This document shows, one piece after another, positions 8,692-16,659 of a DNA stretch of 27,071 nt. Position 1 is the first letter of the stretch. Each line of letters starts with the position of its first letter. This DNA comes from JBFWMG01 sp050251715 (GTDB taxonomy: Bacteria > Desulfobacterota > Desulfovibrionia > Desulfovibrionales > Desulfovibrionaceae): the NCBI GenBank assembly GCA_050251715.1, contig JBFWMG010000046.1, positions 1 to 27,071 on the forward strand. Direction: 5' to 3'. A program made the position numbers and the translations under genes. The notes under the pieces are model-generated. The model saw only the letters and a program-made list of their open reading frames with translations. It ran no database searches and was not told the DNA's origin.

Positions 8692-9429
8692 TCACAGACT
8701 CCTTTCGGGTTGGGGGTGGGACAAGGTGGGGGCGTATCGGTCCTGCCGCGCCGCGACCGCCGCCTGTTCCTCGCGCAGCAGGCCGAGTTGCCGCGCCAGC
8801 CACGGCGCATCCTCCCGGCCTTGGCGCACGGCCACGACACGGTCGCCCAGAAACAGCGCCTCGTTGAGGTCATGGGTCACGTGCACCATGCACAGCGGGG
8901 TGTCGCGCTGCACCTGGCGCAGCACAAGGCGCAGGCCGAGCCGGGTTTCCAGGTCCAGGGCGGAAAAGGGTTCGTCCAGCAGCAACAGCTTGGGACCGCG
9001 CGCCAAGGCCTGGCACAAGGCGCCCCGTTGCCGCTCGCCGCCGGACAGGCGGGCGGGCGGCGCGTCCGCAAGGTGCGCTATGCCGAACACGGCCAGCAGG
9101 GCGTCCACCACATGCCCATCCCGCGCGGCATAGGCCACGTTCTGGCGCAGGGTCATGTGCGGAAACAGGTTGTAGTCCTGGAACACGAGCCCCGCCTCGC
9201 GGCGCTGCGGCGGCAGGCACACGCCCGCCCCGCTGTCCAGCCACACGGCGTCGCCCATGCGCACGCTGCCGCTGTCCGGCCTGTCCAGCCCGGCCAGGAG
9301 GCGCAGCAGCGTGGTCTTGCCCGAGCCAGACGGCCCGACCACGCACACGGTTTCACCCTGGGCGCAGGCCATGTCCAGATGCAGGCAAAAATGCCCCAAC
9401 CGCTTGCGCACCGTTGCCCGCAGGCTCAT
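8692..9429 (-). CDS. modC: Molybdate/tungstate-type ABC transporter ATPase (ModC-like, short form)
   Basis: A 245-residue nucleotide-binding subunit that energises the ModA/ModB importer. It has Walker A GPSGSGKTT near residue 32, the Q-loop LVFQDYNLFPHMTL, the ABC signature LSGGERQR, Walker B LLLLDEPFSALD, and the switch histidine VTHDLNEALFLGD. At 245 residues it lacks the C-terminal TOBE/Mop regulatory domain of the roughly 350-residue E. coli ModC. Its ATG overlaps the TGA of the upstream hydrolase gene in an ATGA junction. Its own stop lies one base before the modA start, which shows tight translational coupling. The order ATPase-binding protein-permease differs from the common modABC. 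Confidence 0.88.
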   Translation of the reverse strand: MSLRATVRKRLGHFCLHLDMACAQGETVCVVGPSGSGKTTLLRLLAGLDRPDSGSVRMGDAVWLDSGAGVCLPPQRREAGLVFQDYNLFPHMTLRQNVAYAARDGHVVDALLAVFGIAHLADAPPARLSGGERQRGALCQALARGPKLLLLDEPFSALDLETRLGLRLVLRQVQRDTPLCMVHVTHDLNEALFLGDRVVAVRQGREDAPWLARQLGLLREEQAAVAARQDRYAPTLSHPQPERSL

Positions 9430-10133
9430 GCGGCGCCTTCCCGGGCAGTCTCATGCAGCAGAACCGCCAACTCGTGGGGATGGGTGGTCATGGGGCTGTG
9501 GTTCGACTCCAGGGATGACACGGGCCAGCCCAGGCCAAAGGCCTTGTCCGCCATGGCGTTGATGAACCGGTTGGCGGTGTTGGTGCAGGTGATGCAGGCG
9601 CCGTCCACGACCCTGGGGTCGAATTCGCCGGGCAGGGGCTCGGTGAACGCGGCGAGCGGGAATTCGCACACCCGCGCCCCAAACCATTCGGCCTTGCTTT
9701 CGGGCACGCCGAACATGGGCAGCGCCCACGGCTTCACCTTCCACCCGCCCACGGTATGGCTGTCGAGCACATGGCGGAAGGCCTCGCCCGCCATGGCGGC
9801 AAAAGACGTCTGCGAGGCGGGGATCACGGCGTCCGCAAAGACCAGGCGGCGGATCAGGTGCGGCACGCACATGGCCACGGCGCCGCACACCATGCCGGAA
9901 TAGCTGTGCGCCACCAGCACCACATCGCGCAACGCCTCGAATTGCAGGTAATTGAGCACATCCAGCACATAGGTGTGCAGGTCAATACCCTGCCGGAAGC
10001 CGTGGTGCAGATGGCCGCACCCGGACAGGGTGGGCGTATGCGCCTCATGTCCCATGCCCGCCAACTCGCGGGCCACGTCCCGCCACACCCAGCCGCCCTG
10101 AAACGCGCCATGCACCAGCACGAATGTCGCCAT
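9426..10133 (-). CDS. Alpha/beta-fold hydrolase, EstC / plant methylesterase-like
   Basis: A 235-residue soluble hydrolase beginning MATFVLVHGAFQGGWVW, the oxyanion-hole HG segment of this family. The nucleophile elbow is AHSYSG, with Ser77 (the usual GHSYGG is altered at both glycines). A likely catalytic His212 lies in SNHSPM near the C-terminus. The small size and the placement of these motifs fit the pheophorbidase, hydroxynitrile lyase and salicylate-methylesterase branch. The substrate is unknown. ATG at 10133 has an AAGGAGAG Shine-Dalgarno just upstream. It overlaps modC by 4 bases and is the first gene of the operon, so it should share molybdate/tungstate-linked expression. That link is inferred from position only. 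Confidence 0.82.
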   Translation of the reverse strand: MATFVLVHGAFQGGWVWRDVARELAGMGHEAHTPTLSGCGHLHHGFRQGIDLHTYVLDVLNYLQFEALRDVVLVAHSYSGMVCGAVAMCVPHLIRRLVFADAVIPASQTSFAAMAGEAFRHVLDSHTVGGWKVKPWALPMFGVPESKAEWFGARVCEFPLAAFTEPLPGEFDPRVVDGACITCTNTANRFINAMADKAFGLGWPVSSLESNHSPMTTHPHELAVLLHETAREGAA

Positions 10134-10698
10134 GCCCCTCTCTCCTTGCACATCCAGTTGTCGCGGCGTCAGCCGCCGCCGCACCCAGCACGGACACTGC
10201 CCAAAGGGCGAGGGCTGCCGTTACGCATCCGCCCTCCTCGCCCGCCGAACGCCGCGCATCCGCCCACCATGCCACTGGGCGGCCCTGGCGTGGGCGAAAA
10301 CCCCCGGCATCGCCATGCACACTCAACGCCACAACATGCCCACTGCAAACAAAACGCCCAACAGAACCGCTTCCATAAATGGCGGACCACTGTACAGGAC
10401 ATTTCCCTATTACCAATTATAAGCCCGTTAGCAAGATCACGGCGGCACATATCACGGATATATCACTTTCAGTGACACCTTGTACCAGGCAACGACGTTT
10501 TTGTTCGCGCATCACACCATGGCGTTGTACAACAACAAGACGAAGCATGCCGCACGCATGAGACATGGCGGATGCGCGCCTGGCGACATCCAGGCATCAC
10601 GATCGCGTGCCGTGACGCATGCAGTGGGAAACGGACGCGGGGCGGACAGGGGGAACCGATGCGGGACGGAAGCGGAACGGAAGCGGAACGGTGCGGGG
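10134..10698. other. 565-bp intergenic region upstream of the hydrolase-mod operon
   Basis: No credible coding sequence is seen. The part nearest the hydrolase (10134-10360) is GC-rich and featureless. The middle (10370-10500) is AT-richer, contains an exact TATAAT on the minus strand (10417-10422) without a good -35 box, and carries the TCAC repeats described separately. The far part (10560-10698) has a small tandem repeat of GCGGAACGGAA and sits after the DUF3431 stop. Confidence 0.6.
10435..10475 (-). promoter_or_regulatory. Cluster of TCAC repeats and a palindrome, candidate operator of the mod operon
   Basis: Three similar boxes read GATCACGG (10435-10442), TATCACGG (10450-10457) and TATCACTT (10461-10468). 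The last two form a direct repeat ATATCAC with an 11-bp period, about one helical turn. The third is also half of a 13-bp palindrome, TCACT-TTC-AGTGA (10463-10475). The cluster lies 15-60 bp upstream, in the minus-strand sense, of an exact TATAAT at 10417-10422. This layout fits a transcription-factor site. A ModE- or TunR-type oxyanion regulator would be the natural guess, but the motif is not one I can assign. Confidence 0.45.
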
Positions 10699-11391
10699 CT
10701 AGCCGGGATAGGCGGCCTTGTGCAGCGCGGCATAGCCGTTGAAGACGAGATACCAGAGGCGCTCGAAGGCGTGGCCCGTGTTGGCCGCGTCATGGGGGTC
10801 GGCCTCCACGAGGCGGAGCGCGGTTTCGTACAGCCCGCGCGGCCGCAGCAGGATGCGTTCGCGGCGCACGAGAAAGCACCCGGCGGGCGCGCGCACGTGG
10901 AAGGAATCGGGGGGCGGGCCGTCAAAGAGCGCGCCGTAGGTGGCGGCCACCGGAATGTCGCGGCCATACCCGGCCCAGCGGCCCTGGGACGACGGATCGT
11001 GCAGGTGGTGCGGCCTGCCCAGGCCGTCGCAGCGCAGCTTGTAGAAGGCGAAGCCCTTGAAGGGCGTTTTTTTCTCCAGGCACTGGGCAATGGCGGCGGC
11101 CAGGGTGGCGGGTCCGGCCCCTTCCTCCATGTGCTGGAACGGGCTGCCCTGCACAAAGACCGTGGCCTCTGGCAGGGCGTCGAAATGGCGCAGGATGTGG
11201 GTGAGATAGGTGTGCGTCTCGCGCCCGATGTTGGGCAGCGCCTCCACGGCGCAATGGTCCGGCAGGGTGGCGGCCAGGGCGGCGGGCGGGTCGCCGGACT
11301 TGTCGTACACCACGGCGGGCAAACCCACGTCCGCAAGCCAGGAGACATCCTCCTGATACCGGGCGACGACGAGTTGCACGCGTGTGTCCAT
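10699..11391 (-). CDS. DUF3431 family protein
   Basis: A 230-residue soluble protein. The N-terminal VQLVVARYQEDVSWL, the following VVYDKSG, and the central NIGRETHTYLTHIL with HFDALPEATVFVQGSPFQH match the DUF3431 pattern as I remember it (GRE-x-YL followed by a Yd-LPd-vFlQG segment). Some members are considered glycosyltransferase-like, but no activity is established for this one. ATG at 11391 fits the start of homology, although no clear Shine-Dalgarno precedes it. An in-frame open extension further upstream is arginine- and proline-rich and overlaps ligA. It is transcribed divergently from ligA. Confidence 0.7.
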   Translation of the reverse strand: MDTRVQLVVARYQEDVSWLADVGLPAVVYDKSGDPPAALAATLPDHCAVEALPNIGRETHTYLTHILRHFDALPEATVFVQGSPFQHMEEGAGPATLAAAIAQCLEKKTPFKGFAFYKLRCDGLGRPHHLHDPSSQGRWAGYGRDIPVAATYGALFDGPPPDSFHVRAPAGCFLVRRERILLRPRGLYETALRLVEADPHDAANTGHAFERLWYLVFNGYAALHKAAYPG

Positions 11392-11507
11392 GGGAACCTG
11401 GGACGGCCTGGGTTGGGGTTGTCGCGGCCGGACATGGAGGGCCGACCGCGCCTTGTTTGTGCGGCAATGCGGCGGGGGTGTCAATGCGGGAGCCGCTTCC
11501 GCGCGTC

Positions 11508-11536
11508 TTGATTTTATGGCGAAAAGATTTGATAAG
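11508..11536 (+). promoter_or_regulatory. Candidate sigma-70 promoter for ligA
   Basis: TTGATT (11508-11513) and GATAAG (11531-11536) are separated by 17 bases in an AT-rich dip, 35 bases before the GTG start. Each hexamer matches the consensus at four of six positions. Confidence 0.42.
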
Positions 11537-11570
11537 CAAAGGCTGCGCCCGACAGCGCCAAGAGGAAGCC

Positions 11571-13664
11571 GTGAACCACACATCCCCCGCCGCCCGCGTG
11601 CGCGCCCTGCGCGCAGAGCTGGAGCGCCACAACCACTTATATTACGTACGCGACGCGCCGGAGATTTCCGACGCCGCATACGACGCCCTGTTCCGCGAAC
11701 TGCAAGCCCTCGAAGCCGCGCATCCCGAGCTGGACGACCCCAACTCGCCCACGCGCCGCGTGGGCGGCGAGGTGGCCGAGGGATTCGCCTCCCGCGCCCA
11801 TGCCCTGCGCATGTACAGCCTGGACAACGCCATGGGCCTGTCCGACTGGGACGCCTTTGCCCTGCGCGTGGAAAAGCTGCTGGACGTGCCCGCGCCCTCC
11901 ATCGCCTTTTGGGCCGACCCCAAAATGGACGGCCTGGCCTGCGAGGTGGTCTATGAAAACGGCCGTTTCGCGGCGGGCATCACGCGCGGCGACGGCGACA
12001 CCGGCGAGGACGTGACCGCCAACATGCGCACCGTGCGCAACCTGCCCCTCACCCTGGCGGGCGACGCGGCGGCCCTGCCCCTGCGCCTGGACGTGCGCGG
12101 CGAAATCGTCATGACCCGCGACGAATTCCAGCGCCTCAACGAGACGCAGGAGGCCGAGGGCGGCAAGCTGTTCGCCAACCCGCGCAACGCGGCCGCCGGG
12201 TCGCTGCGCCAGCACGACTCGGCCATCACGGCTGGGCGGCGGCTGCGCTTTATGGCCTATGGCGTGGGCGTGAGCCAATGGCCCGGCGACGCGCCGCCCT
12301 GGACCACGCAGGAGGAGCTCATGCGCACGCTGGCGGGCTTTGGCTTCTCCATCGCGCCCGAGGCGCGGCTGTGCGCCTCGCCCGCCCAGGTGGCCGGCTA
12401 CTATGCCGACCTCGCCGCGCGCCGCGACACCCTGCCCTTTGAGATCGACGGCGTGGTGGCCAAGGTGAACCGGCTGGACTGGCAGGCGCAACTCGATTTC
12501 ACGGCCCGCGCCCCGCGCTGGGCCATGGCGCTCAAATTCCCGGCCTACCAGGCCGAAACCGTGCTGGAGGGCATCGAGGTGCAGGTGGGCCGCACCGGCG
12601 TGCTCACGCCCGTGGCCATGCTGCGGCCCGTGCGCCTGGCGGGCGTCACCGTGTCCCGCGCCACCCTGCACAACGAGGACGAGATCCGCGCCAAGGATCT
12701 AAAACTGGGCGACACCGTGCTGGTGCAGCGCGCGGGCGACGTGATCCCCGAGGTGGTGCGCGCCCTGGCCGAAAAACGCACCGGCGCGGAACGCGACTTT
12801 CCCTTTCCCGACATCTGCCCGGCCTGCGGCAGCCATGCCGTGCGCCTGGCGGGCGAGGCGGCCTGGCGCTGCACCAACATGGCCTGCCCCGCCGTGGTGC
12901 GCCGCAGCATCATCCATTTCGTGTCCAAGGCGGGCCTCGACATACAGGGCGTGGGCCGCAAATGGATCGAACAGTTCATCGACAAGGGCATGGTGCGCTC
13001 GCCCGCCGACCTGTTCACCCTGCGCGCCGACGCACTGAAGGCCATGGACCGCATGGGCGCCAAATCCGCCGCCAACTTCATCGCCGCGTTCGACGCCACC
13101 CGCCGCGAGGCCACCCTGCCCCGCCTCATCAGCGGCCTGGGCATGCGCCACGTGGGCGAGCAGACCGCCAAATCCCTGGCCGCGCGCTTCGGTTCGCTGG
13201 ACGCGCTGGCAGCCGCGTCCGAGGACGAACTGACCGCCGTGCCCGACGTGGGCCCGGAGGTGGCCGCCTCCATCCGCGCCTTTTTCGGCAACCCCGACAA
13301 CGCGGCCCTGTTGGCCCGGTTCAAGGAAATTGGCCTGTGGCCCGTGCAGACGGTTGCCACCGGCACGGAAAAAGGGCAGGAACAAAGCCCGCTTGCGGGC
13401 AAAAAGTTCCTGTTCACCGGCACCCTGTCCATGCCCCGCTCCGCCGCCCAAAAAATGGCGGAGGCCGCTGGCGGCGAGGTGCTCGGATCGGTATCCAAAA
13501 AGCTCGACTACCTTGTGGCGGGCGACAGCCCCGGCAGCAAGGTGGACAAGGCGCGCACCCTGGGCATACCTGTCATCAACGAGCAGGCATTTTTGGCGCT
13601 GCTCCAGGCGAATATGAAAACAACAGCTCCCCGCGAAGAGCGGCTGAGCCTTCTGGACCTGTAA
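11571..13664 (+). CDS. ligA: NAD+-dependent DNA ligase
   Basis: A 697-residue ligase that seals nicks in replication and repair using NAD+. Domain order is as expected. The Ia domain comes first (HNHLYYVRDAPEISDAAYD, including the YxxxD..isD NAD+-contact motif). The adenylation domain follows, with nucleophile Lys118 in KMDG and RGDGDTGEDVTANMRT. Next is an OB fold, then a four-cysteine zinc finger (CPAC...CTNMAC), helix-hairpin-helix repeats and a C-terminal BRCT domain (GKKFLFTGTLSMPR...DYLVAGDSPGSK). The GTG start at 11571 has AGAGGAA 3-8 bases upstream, and the domain begins immediately after it. It is slightly longer than most LigA proteins. dapB follows after 15 bases. Confidence 0.97.
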   Translation: MNHTSPAARVRALRAELERHNHLYYVRDAPEISDAAYDALFRELQALEAAHPELDDPNSPTRRVGGEVAEGFASRAHALRMYSLDNAMGLSDWDAFALRVEKLLDVPAPSIAFWADPKMDGLACEVVYENGRFAAGITRGDGDTGEDVTANMRTVRNLPLTLAGDAAALPLRLDVRGEIVMTRDEFQRLNETQEAEGGKLFANPRNAAAGSLRQHDSAITAGRRLRFMAYGVGVSQWPGDAPPWTTQEELMRTLAGFGFSIAPEARLCASPAQVAGYYADLAARRDTLPFEIDGVVAKVNRLDWQAQLDFTARAPRWAMALKFPAYQAETVLEGIEVQVGRTGVLTPVAMLRPVRLAGVTVSRATLHNEDEIRAKDLKLGDTVLVQRAGDVIPEVVRALAEKRTGAERDFPFPDICPACGSHAVRLAGEAAWRCTNMACPAVVRRSIIHFVSKAGLDIQGVGRKWIEQFIDKGMVRSPADLFTLRADALKAMDRMGAKSAANFIAAFDATRREATLPRLISGLGMRHVGEQTAKSLAARFGSLDALAAASEDELTAVPDVGPEVAASIRAFFGNPDNAALLARFKEIGLWPVQTVATGTEKGQEQSPLAGKKFLFTGTLSMPRSAAQKMAEAAGGEVLGSVSKKLDYLVAGDSPGSKVDKARTLGIPVINEQAFLALLQANMKTTAPREERLSLLDL

Positions 13665-13679
13665 CCGTCGGAGAACGGC

Positions 13680-14468
13680 ATGAGCACCAACATCATCGTC
13701 ATGGGCGCGGGTGGCCGCATGGGCCGCATCATTTCTGAACTGGTCATGGCCGACGCGAACCTGACCCTGGCGGGCGTGGTCGAACGCCCCGGCCATCAGA
13801 GCGCGCTGGAGTGCTACGACTGCACCAAATCCACGGACCTGGACGCCCTGCTCGGAGAAGTGAAAAACGCCGTTGTCATCAATTTCACCGCGCCCGAGGC
13901 CACGGTGGACGCGGCGGCCATCGCCGCCCGCCACGGCGCGGCCTTTGTCGCGGGCACCACCGGCCTGTCCGCCGAGCAGAAGGCCAAGCTGGCCGAATAC
14001 GCCGCCCAGATCCCGCTGGTCTTTGCGCCCAACATGAGCGTGGGCGTGAACGTGCTCCTGAAAATCCTGCCGCAGCTCGTGCAACTGCTGGGCGAGCAAT
14101 ACGACCTGGAAATGGTGGAACTGCACCACAACCGCAAGGCCGACGCGCCCAGCGGCACGGCCCTGCGCCTGGCCGAATGCCTGGCCGAGGCGCGCGGCTG
14201 GGATCTGGACGAAACCGGAACCTACTGCCGCCACGGCATCATCGGCGCGCGGCCCCAAAAGGAGATCGGCGTGCAGACCATCCGGGGCGGCGACGTGGTG
14301 GGCGTGCACACCGTCTATTTCATGGGCCAGGGCGAACGCATCGAGGTGACCCACCAGGCCCACTCGCGCGAGATGTTCGCACAGGGCGCGATCCGCGCGG
14401 CCAAATGGCTGGCTGGCCGCCCCGCTGGCAAACTCTACGCCATGACCGACGTGCTGGCGGACGCCTAA
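13680..14468 (+). CDS. dapB: 4-hydroxy-tetrahydrodipicolinate reductase
   Basis: A 262-residue enzyme that reduces 4-hydroxy-tetrahydrodipicolinate with NAD(P)H in the lysine/diaminopimelate pathway. The nucleotide-binding GAGGRMGR is at residues 9-16. FTAPEATVDAA and AGTTGLS lie in the cofactor domain. The catalytic signature ELHHNRKADAPSGTA contains His149-His150, Lys153 and the DAPSGT substrate loop. A GGAGAA Shine-Dalgarno precedes the ATG. It sits between ligA and nadE, 15 bases after the former and 21 before the latter, in a likely operon. Nothing in it is unusual. Confidence 0.97.
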   Translation: MSTNIIVMGAGGRMGRIISELVMADANLTLAGVVERPGHQSALECYDCTKSTDLDALLGEVKNAVVINFTAPEATVDAAAIAARHGAAFVAGTTGLSAEQKAKLAEYAAQIPLVFAPNMSVGVNVLLKILPQLVQLLGEQYDLEMVELHHNRKADAPSGTALRLAECLAEARGWDLDETGTYCRHGIIGARPQKEIGVQTIRGGDVVGVHTVYFMGQGERIEVTHQAHSREMFAQGAIRAAKWLAGRPAGKLYAMTDVLADA

Positions 14469-14489
14469 CCCGGCACCCCGGACGGTTCC

Positions 14490-16148
14490 GTGAACATCGC
14501 GCTCTTGCAGCTCAACCCCATCGTGGGCGACCTGGACGGCAACGCGGCGGCCATTGCCGCCGCCGCGCGCGCCGCCGCCGCAACCGGCGCGGCCCTGTGC
14601 GTCACCTCGGAACTGGCCCTCACCGGCTACCCGCCCCGCGACCTTTTGTGCGGCACCGATTTCACGGCCCGAACCTGGGCCGCGCTGCAAAAACTCGCCG
14701 CCGACCTCGCCGGCCTGCCGCCCGTGCTCGTGGGCGTGGTCGAGCCCAACACCTCTGGCGTGGGCAACCCGGTGTACAACACCGCCGCGCTGTGCCAAGG
14801 CGGCGCCGTTGTTTCCCGCTACCGCAAACGCCTGCTGCCCACCTATGACGTGTTCGACGAACAGCGCTACTTCGAGCCCGGCCCCGCTTTCCAGCAGGAC
14901 GCCATCATCCAGGTGGACGGCCTGCGCGTGGGCGTGACCGTGTGCGAGGACATATGGAACGACAAGGACTTTTGGCAAAGCGGCCGCCGCTACGCCGAAG
15001 ACCCCCTCGAACGCCTGGCCGCCACGGGCGCGCACTGCATCGTCAACCTCTCCTCCTCGCCCTTTACCGTGGGCAAGCAGGCCGTGCGGCGGCCCATGCT
15101 GGCCGCTGCCGCCGCCAAATACCGCCTGCCCATCCTCTACTGCAACCAGGTGGGCGGCAACGACGACCTGGTGTTCGACGGCAAATCCATGGTCTTTGAC
15201 GCCACGGGCCGCCTGGTGGCCAAGGCCGCCGGGTTCACGCCCGACATCCTGTGCGTGGATACCGCCGCGCTATCCGACCTGCCGGAGCTGACCGAAACCG
15301 AACGCATGGAGGACAACGCCTGGAACGCGCTCGTCCTCGGCACCCGCGACTACGTGCGCAAATGCGGTTTCGCCAAGGGCGTCATCGGCCTGTCCGGCGG
15401 CGTGGATTCCGCCCTGGTCGCGGCCATCGCCGTGGAGGCGCTGGGGCCGGACAACGTGCTCGGCGTCATGATGCCCTCGCCCTTTTCCAGCCCCGGCAGC
15501 GTCACCGACGCCGAGGCGCTGGCCCACAACCTGGGCATCGCCACCCTCACCCTGCCCATCGCGGACATCATGGCCTCCTTTGACCGCGCCCTGGCCGCCC
15601 CCTTTGCGGGCCGCGCCCCCGACGTGACCGAGGAGAACATCCAATCCCGCATCCGGGGCAACCTGCTCATGGCCCTGTCCAACAAATCCGGCGCCATGCT
15701 CCTGACCACCGGCAACAAGAGCGAGCTCGCCGTGGGCTACTGCACCATCTACGGCGACATGGCGGGCGGCCTCGCCGTCATAGCCGACGTGCCCAAAACC
15801 CTGGTCTACGCCCTGTGCCACCGCCTCAACGCCCTGCGCGGCGACACCATCCCCACCACCATCCTCACCAAAGCGCCGTCGGCGGAACTGCGCCCCGGCC
15901 AGAAAGACCAGGACTCCCTGCCGCCCTACGACATCCTCGACCCCATCCTCGAACGGCTCATCGTGCACCAGGAATCCGCCGCCGCCATCACCGCCGCTGG
16001 CTTCGACCCCGCCACCGTGGCCCACGTCCTGCGCCTTGTCCGCATCGCCGAATTCAAACGCCGCCAAGCCCCTCCCGGCCTCAAGATCACCGACCGCGCC
16101 TTTGGCTCGGGCTGGCGCATGCCCATAGCCTGCAAGAGTTCTGAATAA
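14490..16148 (+). CDS. nadE: Glutamine-dependent NAD+ synthetase
   Basis: A 552-residue fusion of a nitrilase-type amidase and an NAD+ synthetase, which turns nicotinate adenine dinucleotide into NAD+ using glutamine nitrogen and ATP. The amidase triad is visible: Glu41 in SELALTGYPPRDLL, Lys113 in RYRKRLLPTYDVFDE, and Cys152 in TVCEDIWNDKDFW. The synthetase half has the PP-loop LSGGVDSALV (residues 301-310), the TGNKSELAVGYCTIYGDMAGG segment and KAPSAELRPGQKDQDSLPPY. The start is GTG at 14490 with a weak ribosome site, in line with coupling to dapB. It ends shortly after GSGWRMPIA. Co-location with NAD+-consuming LigA is noteworthy but may be coincidental. Confidence 0.96.
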   Translation: MNIALLQLNPIVGDLDGNAAAIAAAARAAAATGAALCVTSELALTGYPPRDLLCGTDFTARTWAALQKLAADLAGLPPVLVGVVEPNTSGVGNPVYNTAALCQGGAVVSRYRKRLLPTYDVFDEQRYFEPGPAFQQDAIIQVDGLRVGVTVCEDIWNDKDFWQSGRRYAEDPLERLAATGAHCIVNLSSSPFTVGKQAVRRPMLAAAAAKYRLPILYCNQVGGNDDLVFDGKSMVFDATGRLVAKAAGFTPDILCVDTAALSDLPELTETERMEDNAWNALVLGTRDYVRKCGFAKGVIGLSGGVDSALVAAIAVEALGPDNVLGVMMPSPFSSPGSVTDAEALAHNLGIATLTLPIADIMASFDRALAAPFAGRAPDVTEENIQSRIRGNLLMALSNKSGAMLLTTGNKSELAVGYCTIYGDMAGGLAVIADVPKTLVYALCHRLNALRGDTIPTTILTKAPSAELRPGQKDQDSLPPYDILDPILERLIVHQESAAAITAAGFDPATVAHVLRLVRIAEFKRRQAPPGLKITDRAFGSGWRMPIACKSSE

Positions 16149-16166
16149 AGCACCCAAAACGACTCC

Positions 16167-16244
16167 GGCGCGCATGGCCGCGGCACGACTCCCCCCTTTG
16201 TAACTAGCGCCCGCCCCCAGCCATGCGCGCCCCTTGTCGTGCCG
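16167..16244. repeat. Two interleaved perfect inverted repeats after nadE
   Basis: Arm A, GGCGCGCATGGC (16167-16178), pairs with A', GCCATGCGCGCC (16220-16231). Arm B, CGGCACGAC (16181-16189), pairs with B', GTCGTGCCG (16236-16244). The order A-B-A'-B' means the two stems cannot form as simple hairpins at the same time. They could be alternative folds of a 3' untranslated region or, less likely, a pseudoknot. The 12-bp and 9-bp arms are both perfect. The position, 19 bases after the nadE stop, also allows a terminator role, although no U-tract follows. Confidence 0.6.
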
Positions 16245-16605
16245 AAGCATAGCACTGCACCGCGCGGTACCCCATGCCCCCCCACTCATGCACCCAACGT
16301 GTTGCGCTGTTCTGCCTGTGCACCGCGAACAAACCACCCGCCAATCCCAAAGGCCATGGCCATCCAAAATATAGTCATACATACTTCAAATGGAATAATG
16401 AAACACACTGGATTGCCTCCATACAGAAGGAGTCAAGCAACCACCTTTCATTCAATATGCCGTGTGCTGCTTTAGAAAAATATACAGCCCCCCCTTGCTA
16501 TTTTACATGGTCCGATATAGCGTCAATCATCACTCACTACACTAAAGATACTGGATATTATTATTAATGCGCCCGGCATGGTGGACTGATTTACCCTCTA
16601 CGACT

Positions 16606-16620
16606 GGATAATAGTTATCC
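16606..16620. promoter_or_regulatory. 15-bp palindrome upstream of the chemotaxis receptor
   Basis: GGATAA-TAG-TTATCC is a perfect inverted repeat ending 39 bases before the receptor ATG. It is AT-rich and close to the expected promoter, so an operator is likelier than a terminator. Confidence 0.4.
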
Positions 16621-16659
16621 ATAACGAGGCGGGCCACAACCAGTTGCGGAGAGACAATC

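Larger units (their letters stand above)
16149..16659. other. 511-bp intergenic region between nadE and the chemotaxis receptor
   Basis: No coding sequence is supported. The first 120 bases are GC-rich and carry the interleaved inverted repeats listed separately. From about 16350 the composition turns distinctly AT-rich up to the receptor start. That part probably holds its promoter, but I could not find a convincing sigma-28 or sigma-54 promoter. Confidence 0.6.

Noticed and set aside
11479..11484. An exact TTGACA on the minus strand upstream of the DUF3431 gene
   Set aside because: No acceptable -10 hexamer lies 16-19 bases further on, so I do not call a promoter.
12699..15035. A 778-codon minus-strand open frame
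   Set aside because: It is a mirror of ligA, dapB and nadE, all of which have intact family motifs on the other strand.
16167..16244. A classical H-type RNA pseudoknot
   Set aside because: The stems cross in the right order, but only 4 bases would have to span a 12-bp stem, so alternative hairpins are more plausible.
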